Below are positions 16,308-25,147 of a DNA stretch of 64,000 nucleotides, piece after piece; position 1 is the stretch's first letter; each line of letters begins with the position of its first letter. This DNA is from VFZP01 sp043755595 (GTDB lineage: Bacteria > Acidobacteriota > Terriglobia > Bryobacterales > Bryobacteraceae): positions 1-64,000 of the forward strand of contig JAYUSQ010000059.1 in assembly GCA_043755595.1 (NCBI GenBank), read 5' to 3'. The notes under the pieces were generated by a model that worked only from the letters and a program-made list of their open reading frames with translations, was not told the DNA's origin and did not search any database. The position numbers and the translations under genes were made by a program.

Positions 16308-17056
16308 TTTGCGCCTCGCGAAACGTAAGCCAATAGGTCGCCGAGTTCTGCGTCCGTCAGTTTGCCTTTGAACGATGGCATCGGCGAGCTTCGATCGATC
16401 TCGGCTCGCGCGATGTCGGTTTTCGCCAGCGAACGCAGACCCTCTCGCGTACGGAGTTGCATCGTGAACGTATCTTCGTTTAGCCGCGCGCCGCTAAGCG
16501 TCTGGCCCGATCGAAGCGTTAGCTTGACTCGCCAGTAGGCCGATGGCACCTCAGCGGACGGGTCCAGAATCGAACTCTTCAATTCGCCGGCGGAACGGTT
16601 GCCCGCTACCAGCTTCAAGTCCGGCGCTGTCGATTCGTGGCAGCCTGCGCAGCGAAACTTCGCGTAGAGAGCCTGGCCCAGCGCGGCGTCGCCCGGTACA
16701 CCTTGATGGCTGCGGCTCAAATTCAGCGAGCGCAAGTACGCCACCACTTTCCACACCGGCCCGGCGTTCAGCATGAAGCCCGGCATCGTCGTGCCCGGGA
16801 TTCCTTTGTTGATGATCTGGAAAATGCCTTCGTCCGTCGAAGTGCGCTTGTAGCGGCCTGTCGTCAGGTCCGGTCCGCCGCCCCCACCCCGGCCGTCACG
16901 CCCGTGGCAGGAAGCGCATTGCGACAGGAAAGTTTTCTCACCAGCGGCGACGTCCGCGTCCGAGGTGAAGGGATTGGCGAGCGCGGTCTCGCTCTCTTGC
17001 GCCGGCAAGGTCACCGGTAAAGCCGCGAGCAGCGGCAAAAATAAAATGGCCCACAT
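16304..17056 (-). CDS. Diheme cytochrome c, partner of PQQ dehydrogenase
   Basis: A 250-residue exported protein with two heme sites, CASCH near residue 47 and CAGCH near 137, in two cytochrome c domains, and methionines in the TTMPGFM and SSPMPSFKG segments that fit as heme ligands. Between the second heme and the C-terminus lies a stretch with RSGQTLSGARLNEDTFTMQLR; a similar segment occurs in the second PQQ dehydrogenase at 25148. It precedes the PQQ dehydrogenase with a four-base overlap, so it should take electrons from PQQH2 and pass them to a terminal oxidase. The signal peptide is at residues 1-19. Confidence 0.88.
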   Translation of the reverse strand: MWAILFLPLLAALPVTLPAQESETALANPFTSDADVAAGEKTFLSQCASCHGRDGRGGGGGPDLTTGRYKRTSTDEGIFQIINKGIPGTTMPGFMLNAGPVWKVVAYLRSLNLSRSHQGVPGDAALGQALYAKFRCAGCHESTAPDLKLVAGNRSAGELKSSILDPSAEVPSAYWRVKLTLRSGQTLSGARLNEDTFTMQLRTREGLRSLAKTDIARAEIDRSSPMPSFKGKLTDAELGDLLAYVSRGAK

Positions 17057-17091
17057 GACAACAGAGATTGTATCGTGATCTACTTGTGGGG

Positions 17092-18045
17092 ATGATTCGC
17101 CATGCAGTTCTCACCGCTCTCCTGGTAACGGGGTCCATGCTCGCTCAGGTTAAGATTACGAAACAGGCCGCTCAGATCGATGTCGAGATCGACGGCAAGC
17201 CGTTCACCTCGCTCTTTGTCGCCGGGCCTGAAATCACCAAGCCCTATTTGCATCCACTGCGCGCGGCCAACGGCAAAATCGTTTCGCGCGTGTGGCCGAT
17301 GGAAGAAAAGGCCGGCGAAGCGAAGGACCACGAACATCATCGTGGACTTTGGTTCACTCATGGCGACGTGAACGGCTTCGATTTCTGGGCCAATGAAGTT
17401 TCGCAGCGTAAAGGAAAGTTGGGCGACAAGCTTGGCACGGTCGAACTCGTCTCGGTCGACCGCGTGAAGAGTGGTGCAAAGAAGGGCAGCATCAAGGCGT
17501 CGTTTGTCTGGAAGGATCCTTCCGGCAAAGTGTTGCTCAAGGAAGCGAAGACGATCACGTTCCATAGCAACAAAAAGGTCCGGGTCATCGACTACGACAG
17601 CACGCTCACGGCCGTGGAGAAAGCGCATTTCGGCGACACCAAAGAAGGTATGTTCGCGTTGCGCCTGACCGCGCCGCTCGACGGTAAGCACACCGGCAAG
17701 ATGATCAGCGCCGAAGGCAAAGTGGGAGAGAAACTGGTGTGGGGCAAGCGTTCGCCTTGGGTCGACTATGTGGGGCAGCTCGAAGGCGAGACGATGGGTG
17801 TCGCCATTCTCGATCACCCGTCCAATCCGAAGCATCCCACCTACTGGCACTCGCGCGATTACGGTCTGTTTGCCGCGAACATTTTCGGCGAGCACGATTT
17901 TTACAACGACAAGACCAAGGACGGCGGCATGACCATCGAACCGGGCAAGAGCTTGGCGTTCCGCTATCGTGTCGTGATTCATTCCGGCGATACCGAAGCG
18001 GCTGGTATCGCCGGAATGTTTGCCAAGTGGTCGGCTAAAAAATAG
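17092..18045 (+). CDS. DUF6807 (PmoA-annotated) secreted protein
   Basis: A 317-residue protein with a signal peptide (MIRHAVLTALLVTGSMLAQ). The core carries DHEHHRGLWFTHGDVNGFDFW and PWVDYVGQL..TMGVAILDHPSNPKHPTYWHSRDYGLFAANIFG, the marks of DUF6807. Databases often label this family methane oxygenase PmoA, but it is unrelated to particulate methane monooxygenase; members occur in carbohydrate-degrading bacteria. The histidine-rich HEHHRG motif may bind a metal. I chose ATG 17092 because it gives a clean signal peptide and has GTGGGG upstream. It diverges from the cytochrome-PQQ operon. Confidence 0.82.
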   Translation: MIRHAVLTALLVTGSMLAQVKITKQAAQIDVEIDGKPFTSLFVAGPEITKPYLHPLRAANGKIVSRVWPMEEKAGEAKDHEHHRGLWFTHGDVNGFDFWANEVSQRKGKLGDKLGTVELVSVDRVKSGAKKGSIKASFVWKDPSGKVLLKEAKTITFHSNKKVRVIDYDSTLTAVEKAHFGDTKEGMFALRLTAPLDGKHTGKMISAEGKVGEKLVWGKRSPWVDYVGQLEGETMGVAILDHPSNPKHPTYWHSRDYGLFAANIFGEHDFYNDKTKDGGMTIEPGKSLAFRYRVVIHSGDTEAAGIAGMFAKWSAKK

Positions 18046-18054
18046 CTCAGCCCG

Positions 18055-18555
18055 TTACTGAACCGCCGGGCGGCGATGGCCAAATCTCTGCCCCATCGCG
18101 CCGCCGATATGGTCGCGCATTTTGCCACGGATCTCGTCTGCCTTGGCCCGCTGTTCCGGCGTCAGCACCTTGTAGATCTTCGCTTCGGTCTGCAAGCGGG
18201 TGGCGTGGAGTTGCGTGTGGAGCGGCGCATAGCTTTGCGCCAGTTGAGCGAGTTCGGCATCTGACTTGCCGGCTGCGATCGCAGCCCGTTCGGTCTCGTG
18301 CGCTGCCTTGAGTTGCGTTATGAGCGCCTGATTATTTTCAAACGCGCTCGCCGTGATCGCTTTGATTTGTTCCTTCTGCGCGTCGGTCAGATTCAGAGCA
18401 TGGCCAATCATTCCGCCCAACAGCCCGTGTCCGAATCCACCACGGTCGGCCCGGCCACCGGGACCCTGGGCATGCGCCACTGCGGCGAAACCGCCGAGGG
18501 CGATCGTGGCCGCCGCGCCCCAAATCACTATCTTTGTCGTCAAGTTGTTAATCAT
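18055..18555 (-). CDS. Spy/CpxP-family periplasmic protein
   Basis: A 166-residue protein with a signal peptide (residues 1-29) and both LTxxQ motifs: LTDAQKEQI near 56 and LTPEQRAKA near 132, separated by long amphipathic helices. Spy and CpxP are periplasmic chaperones; CpxP also restrains the sensor kinase CpxA. The gene diverges from a CpxRA-like pair, as cpxP does in Escherichia coli, and the 130-base gap holds two CpxR-like boxes. AGGAGG lies before ATG 18555. It is therefore probably both a target and a feedback part of this envelope-stress circuit. Confidence 0.88.
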   Translation of the reverse strand: MINNLTTKIVIWGAAATIALGGFAAVAHAQGPGGRADRGGFGHGLLGGMIGHALNLTDAQKEQIKAITASAFENNQALITQLKAAHETERAAIAAGKSDAELAQLAQSYAPLHTQLHATRLQTEAKIYKVLTPEQRAKADEIRGKMRDHIGGAMGQRFGHRRPAVQ

Positions 18556-18616
18556 GGTTGCTTAAACCTCCTGAGTCCAAGTTAAGGTTCCAACGTCAAG
18601 CTGATATGTGCCTGGC

Positions 18617-18652
18617 GTAAAAGTGTGCAAAGCGGCATTTGCAAACATTTAC
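18617..18652. promoter_or_regulatory. Two facing CpxR-like boxes between spy and the two-component genes
   Basis: GTAAA-N5-GCAAA at 18617-18631 and its mirror TTTGC-N5-TTTAC at 18638-18652, separated by six bases. The known CpxR box is GTAAA-N5-GTAAA, so each half differs by one base. The two 15-base units are inverted copies matching at 13 of 15 positions. They lie midway between the divergent starts at 18555 and 18688, where one site could control both operons. Confidence 0.65.
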
Positions 18653-18687
18653 AGAGACCCGCTCAACTTGCGTGTTACATTGGGGCC

Positions 18688-19395
18688 GTGTCAGAGGGGA
18701 ATGCGCGAATTCTGGTGATTGACGACGATGCCGAACTGGCTTCGTTGCTCGGGGAATTTCTACGCCGCGAAGGATTCGACGTCGCATTTGCGCACGATGG
18801 CGAAAGAGGCTTGGCCGCCGCCTTGGCCACGCCGCCGCGCGATCTGGTGGTGCTCGACGTCATGTTGCCGGGCGTGGATGGATTCTCGGTGCTGCGCAAG
18901 TTACGGGAGAAGAGCCGGGTGCCGGTGCTCATGTTGACGGCGCGCGGCGAGGATGTGGACCGCATCATCGGGCTCGAACTCGGAGCCGACGATTACCTGC
19001 CCAAACCGTTTAACCCGCGCGAACTGGCGGCCCGGATTCGCGCCATCCTGCGACGCGCTGAAGCCAAACCCGCCACCACCGCTCCGCTCGCGGTAAACGG
19101 CGTCACGCTCGATCCTGCGACGCGCGAAGTCACTTGCGACGGGCGCGCGATCGAGTTTACGACGATAGAATTCGAAATCCTGCAAGCGCTGATGCGCGCC
19201 GCCGGGCGTGTATTATCGCGCGACGACGTGATGGAGCATCTGTATCAGCGCAAGTCCACGCCGTTTGACCGCGCCATCGATGTTCATGTCGCGCACCTGC
19301 GTAAGAAGCTGGAAGCGGACCGCGAGATTATCAAGACCGTCCGAGGCGTCGGCTATCAGTTTCTCAAGGGGCGGAGCGAGGACTCGGCGGCATGA
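18688..19395 (+). CDS. OmpR/CpxR-type response regulator
   Basis: Receiver domain with acidic pocket IDDD at 11-14, phospho-acceptor Asp57 in VVLDVMLPG, and the conserved Lys in DYLPKPFNP. The C-terminal winged helix has RAAGRVLSRDDVMEHLY and HVAHLRKKLE plus TVRGVGYQF. The best start is GTG 18688 (235 residues); an upstream frame opening at 18625 would add a poor N-terminus and cover the CpxR-like boxes. The kinase gene overlaps the stop by four bases. It should act on the boxes at 18617-18652, controlling the divergent spy-like gene and itself. Confidence 0.92.
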   Translation: MSEGNARILVIDDDAELASLLGEFLRREGFDVAFAHDGERGLAAALATPPRDLVVLDVMLPGVDGFSVLRKLREKSRVPVLMLTARGEDVDRIIGLELGADDYLPKPFNPRELAARIRAILRRAEAKPATTAPLAVNGVTLDPATREVTCDGRAIEFTTIEFEILQALMRAAGRVLSRDDVMEHLYQRKSTPFDRAIDVHVAHLRKKLEADREIIKTVRGVGYQFLKGRSEDSAA

Positions 19396-20714
19396 AGAGC
19401 CTCTACCTGAAAGTGCTGGCGTGGTTCCTGGTCACCGTGGCGGTCACCGGATTCGGGCTGTTGTGGGTGACGTCGTTGAATTGGACGCGCGCCGAACAAT
19501 CTCTACCGCCGTTTCGCCGCGTGGCGCAACTCGAGTTTGAGTTGGCGCGCCGCGCCTATGAACAGGGCGGCAAACCGGAACTGGTGAAACATCAGGAATG
19601 GGTCCGTTCGCGTGCCAACTTCAGTGGCGTATTGACCGACACAAACGGAATCGACTTGGTGACGGGCGACAGCTATGCCGGCGTGATCGCGCGTTTGAAG
19701 GAAGACCGGCCGTTCATGCCGCCGGGAGCACCCGTATTGTGGGACGGACGGCTGATCAACGGATTTGTCTCGTCCGACGGCCGCTACTGGTTTCTACACC
19801 GGCAATTTGGCGGCGGACAGCGCCGCAGGCCCTTGTCGCTTCCGTCGCACCTGTGGGTCTTCGGTTCGGTGGGGCTGCTGAGCTTGTGGTTGGCCCATCA
19901 TCTGACCAAACCGCTGTGTGAATTGCGCGATGTGGTGGATCGCTTTGGATCGGGCGAGATGGCGGCGCGCGTGAGTACGGCGCGGCAAGATGAGATTGGG
20001 CAACTGGGGCGTGCGTTTAATAGCATGGCTGGCCGCATTGAAATTTTGGTCGATTCGCAGCGCCGCCTGCTCACCGATCTTTCGCATGAACTTCGCTCGC
20101 CGCTTACGCGCCTGGGTCTCGCCGTGGAACTGGCGCGATCGGGCGACAATCGCGACGCGGCGCTTGACCGGATTCAGCGCGAAGCCGATCGCCTGAATTC
20201 CATGGTGGCGGGGCTCCTGGAGGTCACGCGGGGCGAGGCGAATCCTGCGGCAGTTGCGTTTGAGCCCTTGCGATTGGACGAGTTGACCGAAGAGATTGTC
20301 GAAGACTGCCGAGTGGACGCCACGGAGCGTGGCTGCCGCATCGAGTTCAATTCATCCGCCGCGGTGACCGTCAGGGGAAACGCGGAACTGCTGCGCCGCG
20401 CGATTGAAAACTCCCTCCGGAATGCGGTGCGTTATTCGCCACCTGGCGAGGCCGTGTTGGTGGGATTAAGCACCCTCGGCGGGCGAGTCCGCGTCGACAT
20501 CCTGGACCGCGGCCCCGGCGTTCCCCCTGAAGCGCTACCGCATCTCTTCGATGCTTTCTACCGCGTGGCGCAAACCGGCCCGGATGCTGGCAAAGGCTAT
20601 GGCTTGGGCCTATCGATCGCGCGGCGCGCGGTTGAATTACACAGCGGCTCCATCGACGCCGTGAACAAATATCCAGGCCTCAATGTGACGATCACGCTCC
20701 CCGGGGTTATTTAA
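19392..20714 (+). CDS. CpxA-type membrane histidine kinase
   Basis: A 440-residue sensor kinase. One membrane helix at 7-28 and another at 150-170 enclose a periplasmic domain of about 120 residues. A HAMP linker follows (HLTKPLCELRDVV). The H-box has His232 in DLSHELRSPLTRLGLAVEL, then the N-box ENSLRNAVRYSP, G1 LDRGPGVP, the F-box LFDAFYR and G2 GYGLGLSIARR. It phosphorylates the regulator encoded just upstream. With the spy-like gene it forms a Cpx-type envelope-stress system. Its last eight bases overlap the convergent pilin gene. Confidence 0.93.
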   Translation: MKSLYLKVLAWFLVTVAVTGFGLLWVTSLNWTRAEQSLPPFRRVAQLEFELARRAYEQGGKPELVKHQEWVRSRANFSGVLTDTNGIDLVTGDSYAGVIARLKEDRPFMPPGAPVLWDGRLINGFVSSDGRYWFLHRQFGGGQRRRPLSLPSHLWVFGSVGLLSLWLAHHLTKPLCELRDVVDRFGSGEMAARVSTARQDEIGQLGRAFNSMAGRIEILVDSQRRLLTDLSHELRSPLTRLGLAVELARSGDNRDAALDRIQREADRLNSMVAGLLEVTRGEANPAAVAFEPLRLDELTEEIVEDCRVDATERGCRIEFNSSAAVTVRGNAELLRRAIENSLRNAVRYSPPGEAVLVGLSTLGGRVRVDILDRGPGVPPEALPHLFDAFYRVAQTGPDAGKGYGLGLSIARRAVELHSGSIDAVNKYPGLNVTITLPGVI

Positions 20715-21192
20715 TTTCCTTGCTGGTAGGCGTGGCGGGTTCCGCGCCCCAGTTCTCGCGGATCACCAGGCTTTGGTCGGAGAAGAACGTGCGCCGTCCC
20801 GTACTGTTATAGGAAGCGGGGTTCGCCTGCACCATATAGCCGGTAGGAGCGGGCAACATGATAAACATATATCCCGTCTTTTGGCCCGCTGCCAGGTCGC
20901 CCGGAATAATATCCGCGCCACTGGGACCGGGCTGACCCGATGTCGGCGGCCCGAGTTCCTGCAGCGTCTGGGCGTATTTGCCGAACTGCGAGAAGTACAT
21001 CGTCTGGCCCTGGTGAATGGTCTGGATTTGACGGACGGCCGCCATCTCCTGCGATTGCATACGCGCTGTGTTGAGGCGCGGCACAGCGATCGCGCCGATG
21101 ATCAACAGGATCGCAACCACAATCAAGAGCTCCATCAAGGAGAAGCCGCGGCGGGCGGCGGAGGATAGGGAACGGCGGCGAAGCGAGCGCAT
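20707..21192 (-). CDS. Type IV pilin-like (prepilin) protein
   Basis: A 161-residue protein with a prepilin N-terminus: basic leader RRRSLSSAARRGFSLMELLIVVAILLIIGAIAVP, with cleavage expected after Gly (G|FSLMEL) and Glu at position +5. The mature part has the usual spine of one hydrophobic helix, then a small globular domain ending in YNSTGRRTFFSDQSLVIREN. It probably forms a minor pilin or pseudopilin; no assembly genes lie nearby. A broken paralogue follows upstream at 21255-21580. Confidence 0.85.
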   Translation of the reverse strand: MRSLRRRSLSSAARRGFSLMELLIVVAILLIIGAIAVPRLNTARMQSQEMAAVRQIQTIHQGQTMYFSQFGKYAQTLQELGPPTSGQPGPSGADIIPGDLAAGQKTGYMFIMLPAPTGYMVQANPASYNSTGRRTFFSDQSLVIRENWGAEPATPTSKEIK

Positions 21193-21254
21193 ATTTTTAG
21201 CTACTACTATCCTATGACGCTCGCGGTGGGGTAAACGTGGAGGGCCTCGTTTGG

Positions 21255-21580
21255 TCAGCGGGCGGAGCCAAATTCAGTGCTTTCCGGTGTCGCCTCCCCT
21301 CGGCCCGAGGCATAGCGGATTACCAACGACGAATCGGAGTAGAAGCTACGAGCCGACGCTTGCGGGGGCCACGGCCGCGCGGTAACCGCATAGCCATCCA
21401 CCGCCGCCACGATCGCGAACCGGTACCCCGTCTTTTCGCCTTCCAACTCGAAGGAAATCAACCCAGCGTTGGGCGGCGGACCCAATTCCCCCGATGTTCA
21501 CAGCGAAGCGCCCGTACTTGGAAAACTATTGTTCCCGAGCCATCCAGTCGGCCCGACATGCTTCCGGGCCTAACGCACTA
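21255..21580 (-). pseudogene. Truncated pilin paralogue
   Basis: An open stretch ending at 21255 encodes GPPPNAGLISFELEGEKTGY, RSFYSDSSLVIRYASGRGEA, clearly related to the C-terminal half of the pilin just downstream (GPPTSG.., RTFFSDQSLVIREN). Further upstream the similarity continues in a shifted frame as FSKYGRFAVNIG, broken by a frameshift at the G-run near 21490 and by a TAG where the intact pilin has Tyr. The N-terminal 50-55 residues, including the prepilin helix, are gone. The break coincides with the stop of the HNH gene at 21582, so arrival of the ATPase/HNH pair probably removed the 5' part. Confidence 0.7.
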
Positions 21581-21581
21581 C

Positions 21582-22421
21582 CTAGGCAAAACCTCCGTGG
21601 CAGAACCAGTCACTTGCAGCCCAAGCTTCATAAGCGGCGGTCCGCCAACCGTTCCGCCTTCCATGGGCAGCACTGGTGGCTCGGCTGTCGAGTTCTGTCC
21701 GAATGCCTATCGCCCCGTCCACAGCTAGGATGTCGACTAGTTGATGTCGAATATTCAAAAATTCTTCCGCCGATTCGGACGCGTAGAGTTCGCCAAGGCC
21801 CAGTCGTAGAAAATGGTTATCAACACGCAGCTGCAGAATTGGATCCCATTGGGGTGGCGAGTCGACGCGAAACTGAAGGGCAGCGGGACGCGTCTCGATA
21901 ACGCTGGCTCTGAGCCAACGTCTGTTGTCGATCAGGTCAAAATATGGATTGAGAGACACTTCGCCAGCTGCCCGTGGAACGAAGTCAAGCTTAGCTTTAT
22001 TGCAGTCATGGCATGCAGGTACCAAGTTGAGCGGTGCGACGGCAAGCGCAGGATAGTGAGCCTTTGGCAGATGATGATCCAGCGTCTTGACTGTTCTTTG
22101 ACCGCAGAGGGGGCATCGGCCCTGAGGTGGGGCCGCGAAAATCTCGTCGTAGATGTATCGGCCAGGCGCGCCTTTCTTGGCCATTCTGTCGGTGTAGAGG
22201 CGCTCAATCTCGTCTTTTGTTATGTCACCGCCAACTACCTGACTGGAGACGATCCTGTGAAGTGACGAGACGCGGGCCGCTGTCTCATATTCGTCAGAAG
22301 CCTGCTCCACGAACAAAGCCACGGCGTTCATCCTCGCCTTGAGTACTGGATCGCGGATGCGACTGACACATATGGAAAAAGTGTCACGTGCGGAGAAGGC
22401 AGGCCGATTCAGGTCCCACAT
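21582..22421 (-). CDS. HNH endonuclease, PtuB-like partner of ATPase
   Basis: A 279-residue protein with a zinc-stabilised HNH site: CPLCG (C103, C106), LDHHLPK (116-117 histidines) and NLVPACHDCNKAK (C137, C140). The spacing and the DHHLPKAHYPAL context resemble PtuB-type nucleases of Septu systems. N- and C-terminal parts are helical and unassigned. It lies six bases after the ATPase gene, on the same strand, the normal Septu order (ATPase then HNH). In Septu, both proteins are needed to block phage, the nuclease acting when the ATPase senses infection. The match is by layout and motif, not by alignment, so Septu-like is the safe label. Confidence 0.8.
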   Translation of the reverse strand: MWDLNRPAFSARDTFSICVSRIRDPVLKARMNAVALFVEQASDEYETAARVSSLHRIVSSQVVGGDITKDEIERLYTDRMAKKGAPGRYIYDEIFAAPPQGRCPLCGQRTVKTLDHHLPKAHYPALAVAPLNLVPACHDCNKAKLDFVPRAAGEVSLNPYFDLIDNRRWLRASVIETRPAALQFRVDSPPQWDPILQLRVDNHFLRLGLGELYASESAEEFLNIRHQLVDILAVDGAIGIRTELDSRATSAAHGRRNGWRTAAYEAWAASDWFCHGGFA

Positions 22422-22427
22422 TCGAGA

Positions 22428-24001
22428 TTAACCGCGACGTCGGGCCCCGAGCAATGCCCGCACGATCGCTCTCGCCTCGCCACCAAGTTCGCCGCCAAAA
22501 CGATCAATTACGAGATCAAAGTTCTGGTACTCTTCCACCGCCTCTCGCAGCATGTTGTGGAAGCCCGATGCCGTGACCTCAAGTCCAAAGATCTCGCGTG
22601 TTAAGATACCGACGTTCTCGCCGAAAGTCTCCACGTCCGGCCTTTCTACGACGGTCTTTTTTCCACTGCGTCGGACCTTCCAAACGCAACTTCGCGGAAC
22701 TTCCTGGAGGACGACTGGAGAATGAGTGGCGATAATAGCCACACCGTTTCGATTGGTGAGAAGGTCGGATAGCGCCCTAATGAGGGCGGCCAGCAGCGGA
22801 GGATGAAGATGGGCCTCTGGTTCGTCCAGCAGCACGAGGGTCTTTTCTTCTACGGTCTCCACCAACTTGGTTAGGGTCGTGAGGACTATCTTATGACCGG
22901 AGCTTAAATTTTCAAACAGTTTGCGTGACTTGTCCTTCAACTCGGCATCGTCGACGTGTTCGTCGGCAAGAGCCGTCACTGCCGCATCTTGGAAGACTGG
23001 ATCGGCTTTCAACGTCTCCAAGGCTCTTCTCCATCTGCTCAGCCTAGCTCCCTGACGGCAGATGGTTATACTTCTGCCAAATTCCGACGACAGTTGCGCG
23101 GGCGACTTGGGTGGGAGCGGCTTACCGTCTTCCGTGAGACCTTTGCGTTTGAGCCCGATGTAAGCGTACTGGACTCCTTTGGACTTGTCGCGACGGCTAG
23201 GCAGAGGTTCGAAGCGATCAAAGGCACTGAACGTGACGGAAACTAGGTTGGCGAACATTTTGTCCGTGACGGGTGACTCGGAATCCCCCTCAAAGCTTCC
23301 GACTTCATCAGAATCAGTATCTTCTTCTACGAGAGATCTAGCCATGTGATGGAGAAGATGACTCTTTCCCACGCCATTTCGCCCGATGATGACATGAATG
23401 TTCGTGGGCGGATGGGATTCCGGCGTAACGGAGAACGAAAGGGAAACCGGCTTCAACTTCGAACCGGTAAACTTCGGTATCAGGTAAGAGAAGTTGTAAT
23501 TAGAAAGTCGAGCGCCACCCCGAGCCAGCCGTGCATATTGCCCCGTGACGGTCGTCGGCGTATTGATCTGAGGAGTGAGACACCGGTCACTTTTTCCTTC
23601 AGTGCTCGTTCAAACAGATTCTTGTCTAGCGATAAGTCTCGCAGGCCTTCAAGAATTCGGTCCCGTGTCGCCGCGCCAAGCTTGTTAAGCCCCTCGTAAT
23701 AGCTCTCGTCGCCCCCTAGGGAAAAATAGCGTTCATCCAGTTGTTCAAACTGAGGGGGAATCGATATCCGAAATCCACTCATAGAGAATTGGCCAATTTT
23801 CACGTTACCGATGCGATGTCGTAACCCATCCTCGTCATACACAGCCAATTGATAGAGCGTCTTGTAGCTAAAGTCATCCCAGTCGTCGGTGTGCAGACAC
23901 GCGCACGACTTCGGATTGGTTGGCGTTCCAAAGCGAGAGAGGACTCGAAAATGCACGAAACCCACCTGTTTTGCAGATTGGAAGCAGCGACCTTTGACCA
24001 T
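22428..24001 (-). pseudogene. PtuA-like AAA/ABC ATPase, split by one frameshift
   Basis: The C-terminal 340 residues contain Walker A IIGRNGVGKSHLL, an SGHK signature, Walker B LLDEPEAHLHPPLL and ATHSPVVLQE, an OLD/ABC-type ATPase. The frame can be followed upstream past 23456 (GQYARLARGGARLSNYNFSY, LIPKFTGSK) to about 23565. There it must join the frame that runs from ATG 24001, whose product (FGTPTNPKSCACLHTDDWDD..) forms the N-terminal 145 residues. A single missing base near 23561-23570 explains the break. The full protein would be about 523 residues. With the HNH gene behind it, this is a Septu-like defence pair. If the indel is real, the ATPase is inactive. Confidence 0.75.
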
Positions 24002-24107
24002 TGGCTAACGCGAAGGCCAAAAGGTCCCCCTTCATAGTAAAACATCCTCGCAAGCCACCGAGCCCAAGGCGATAACCTCGGGCCCGGAATGGCTACTGAA
24101 ACCAGAC

Positions 24108-24950
24108 CTACTGGCGCCGCCGCTTGATGCGGGCGGCGGCCAAGAGTCCCAACCCCGAAAGGAGCAAGGTGCTCGGCTCAGGCACCGCTGCCGGTTCGCC
24201 ATAGATGAAGTCATCCATGACCACCACGTCGGATAGGCCGGAATCGACCCCGCCCAGATTGGTGTTGCCTGTCGTGATCACGATGCGCGCGATGCGGGCT
24301 GTGGCCCCATCGACGCGAAGACCGGCAAAGGATAAACCGCTCGGATCCGCTGCGGCGGCCACAACGCCAAGGGAGTTGCCTTGGAGATCGAACGCCTGGA
24401 AATTAGTGCCGTTGCCAGCCAGATCGATATCGGAGAAGATCACGCCAAACGCGGTGACCAGGGCTTGTGTCGTCGTGCCGGGCAGGAAGAAATCGATCTG
24501 GAACTGATTGCTGCCCAGAACGGTGAAGAGGCGCTCAGCCGAAAACGTCTGGAACTCGGTGCCATAGCCGGCGCCTAGATTGCCGAAGAGTACGGGGGTC
24601 GTCGAGGGGTTACTAGAGTCGGCGCTGAGTGCAAAGCCAGTGCCGCCCGCGAGCGGGGTCATCACAACGCCGCGAGGCGAGTTAGCGTTGAAGAAATTGC
24701 CCGGCAGGTTGTTCGGCGAAGAGAATGCGTCTGGCACCGCGTCCCAGTTGATCTCCCGGCGCCCGGTCGCGAACGTGCCGCCCACGCCGTTATTGGCGCC
24801 GCCGATATCGGTGCGGAATTGGTTCACCGTCCCCAAAATGGCGGCAGAGTTAGCCCCATTGGCACTATACGTGATCACGGCCGCGCTGGCGGGTGACATC
24901 GCCGCGGCCGCCGCCAGAACGGCAACCGAAAGCTTCTGATTTATAGTCAT
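24108..24950 (-). CDS. PEP-CTERM exported protein
   Basis: A 280-residue protein with a signal peptide (1-23) and a C-terminal sorting tail: VPEPSTLLLSGLGLLAAARIKRRRQ in pieces VPEPS, a hydrophobic helix and a basic end. This tail is recognised by exosortase (EpsH-type) for surface display or release. The middle is Asn/Gly/Thr-rich and beta-like, with FGVIFSDIDLAGN and DFIYGEP elements seen in PEP-CTERM lectin-like proteins. Upstream DNA (24951-25027) holds two inverted repeats, and TTGGAGGA is the ribosome site. No exosortase is in this window. Confidence 0.9.
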   Translation of the reverse strand: MTINQKLSVAVLAAAAAMSPASAAVITYSANGANSAAILGTVNQFRTDIGGANNGVGGTFATGRREINWDAVPDAFSSPNNLPGNFFNANSPRGVVMTPLAGGTGFALSADSSNPSTTPVLFGNLGAGYGTEFQTFSAERLFTVLGSNQFQIDFFLPGTTTQALVTAFGVIFSDIDLAGNGTNFQAFDLQGNSLGVVAAAADPSGLSFAGLRVDGATARIARIVITTGNTNLGGVDSGLSDVVVMDDFIYGEPAAVPEPSTLLLSGLGLLAAARIKRRRQ

Positions 24951-24968
24951 CTACAGTCCTCCAACATT

Positions 24969-25027
24969 GAGAATCATTGAGGCCCAGATTCTCCAGGCCC
25001 TCTGCCCAACCGGCCTTGGTGGGTTGG
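24969..25027 (-). promoter_or_regulatory. Two inverted repeats in the PEP-CTERM gene leader
   Basis: GAGAATC (24969-24975) pairs with GATTCTC (24987-24993), and CCAACC (25006-25011) pairs with GGTTGG (25022-25027). Both lie within 80 bases of the start codon at 24950. In the transcript, a CCAACC arm could instead pair with the GTTGG that contains the Shine-Dalgarno. They could be operators or a structured leader. Confidence 0.35.
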
Positions 25028-25147
25028 TTGGCTCTTTACCAGAGTAAGGCCTATCCTAAGGGAAGTAGTGAGCGAGACGTAAGAATTCTGTAAATAGAAG
25101 GCCCGCGACGCCGTGTATACTCATTTCCGGAGGTTTCAATCATTAGG

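Noticed and set aside
17092..18045. Methane monooxygenase subunit (PmoA) annotation
   Set aside because: The DUF6807 family carries that label by history; the protein is a soluble exported domain without the membrane helices or copper ligands of particulate methane monooxygenase.
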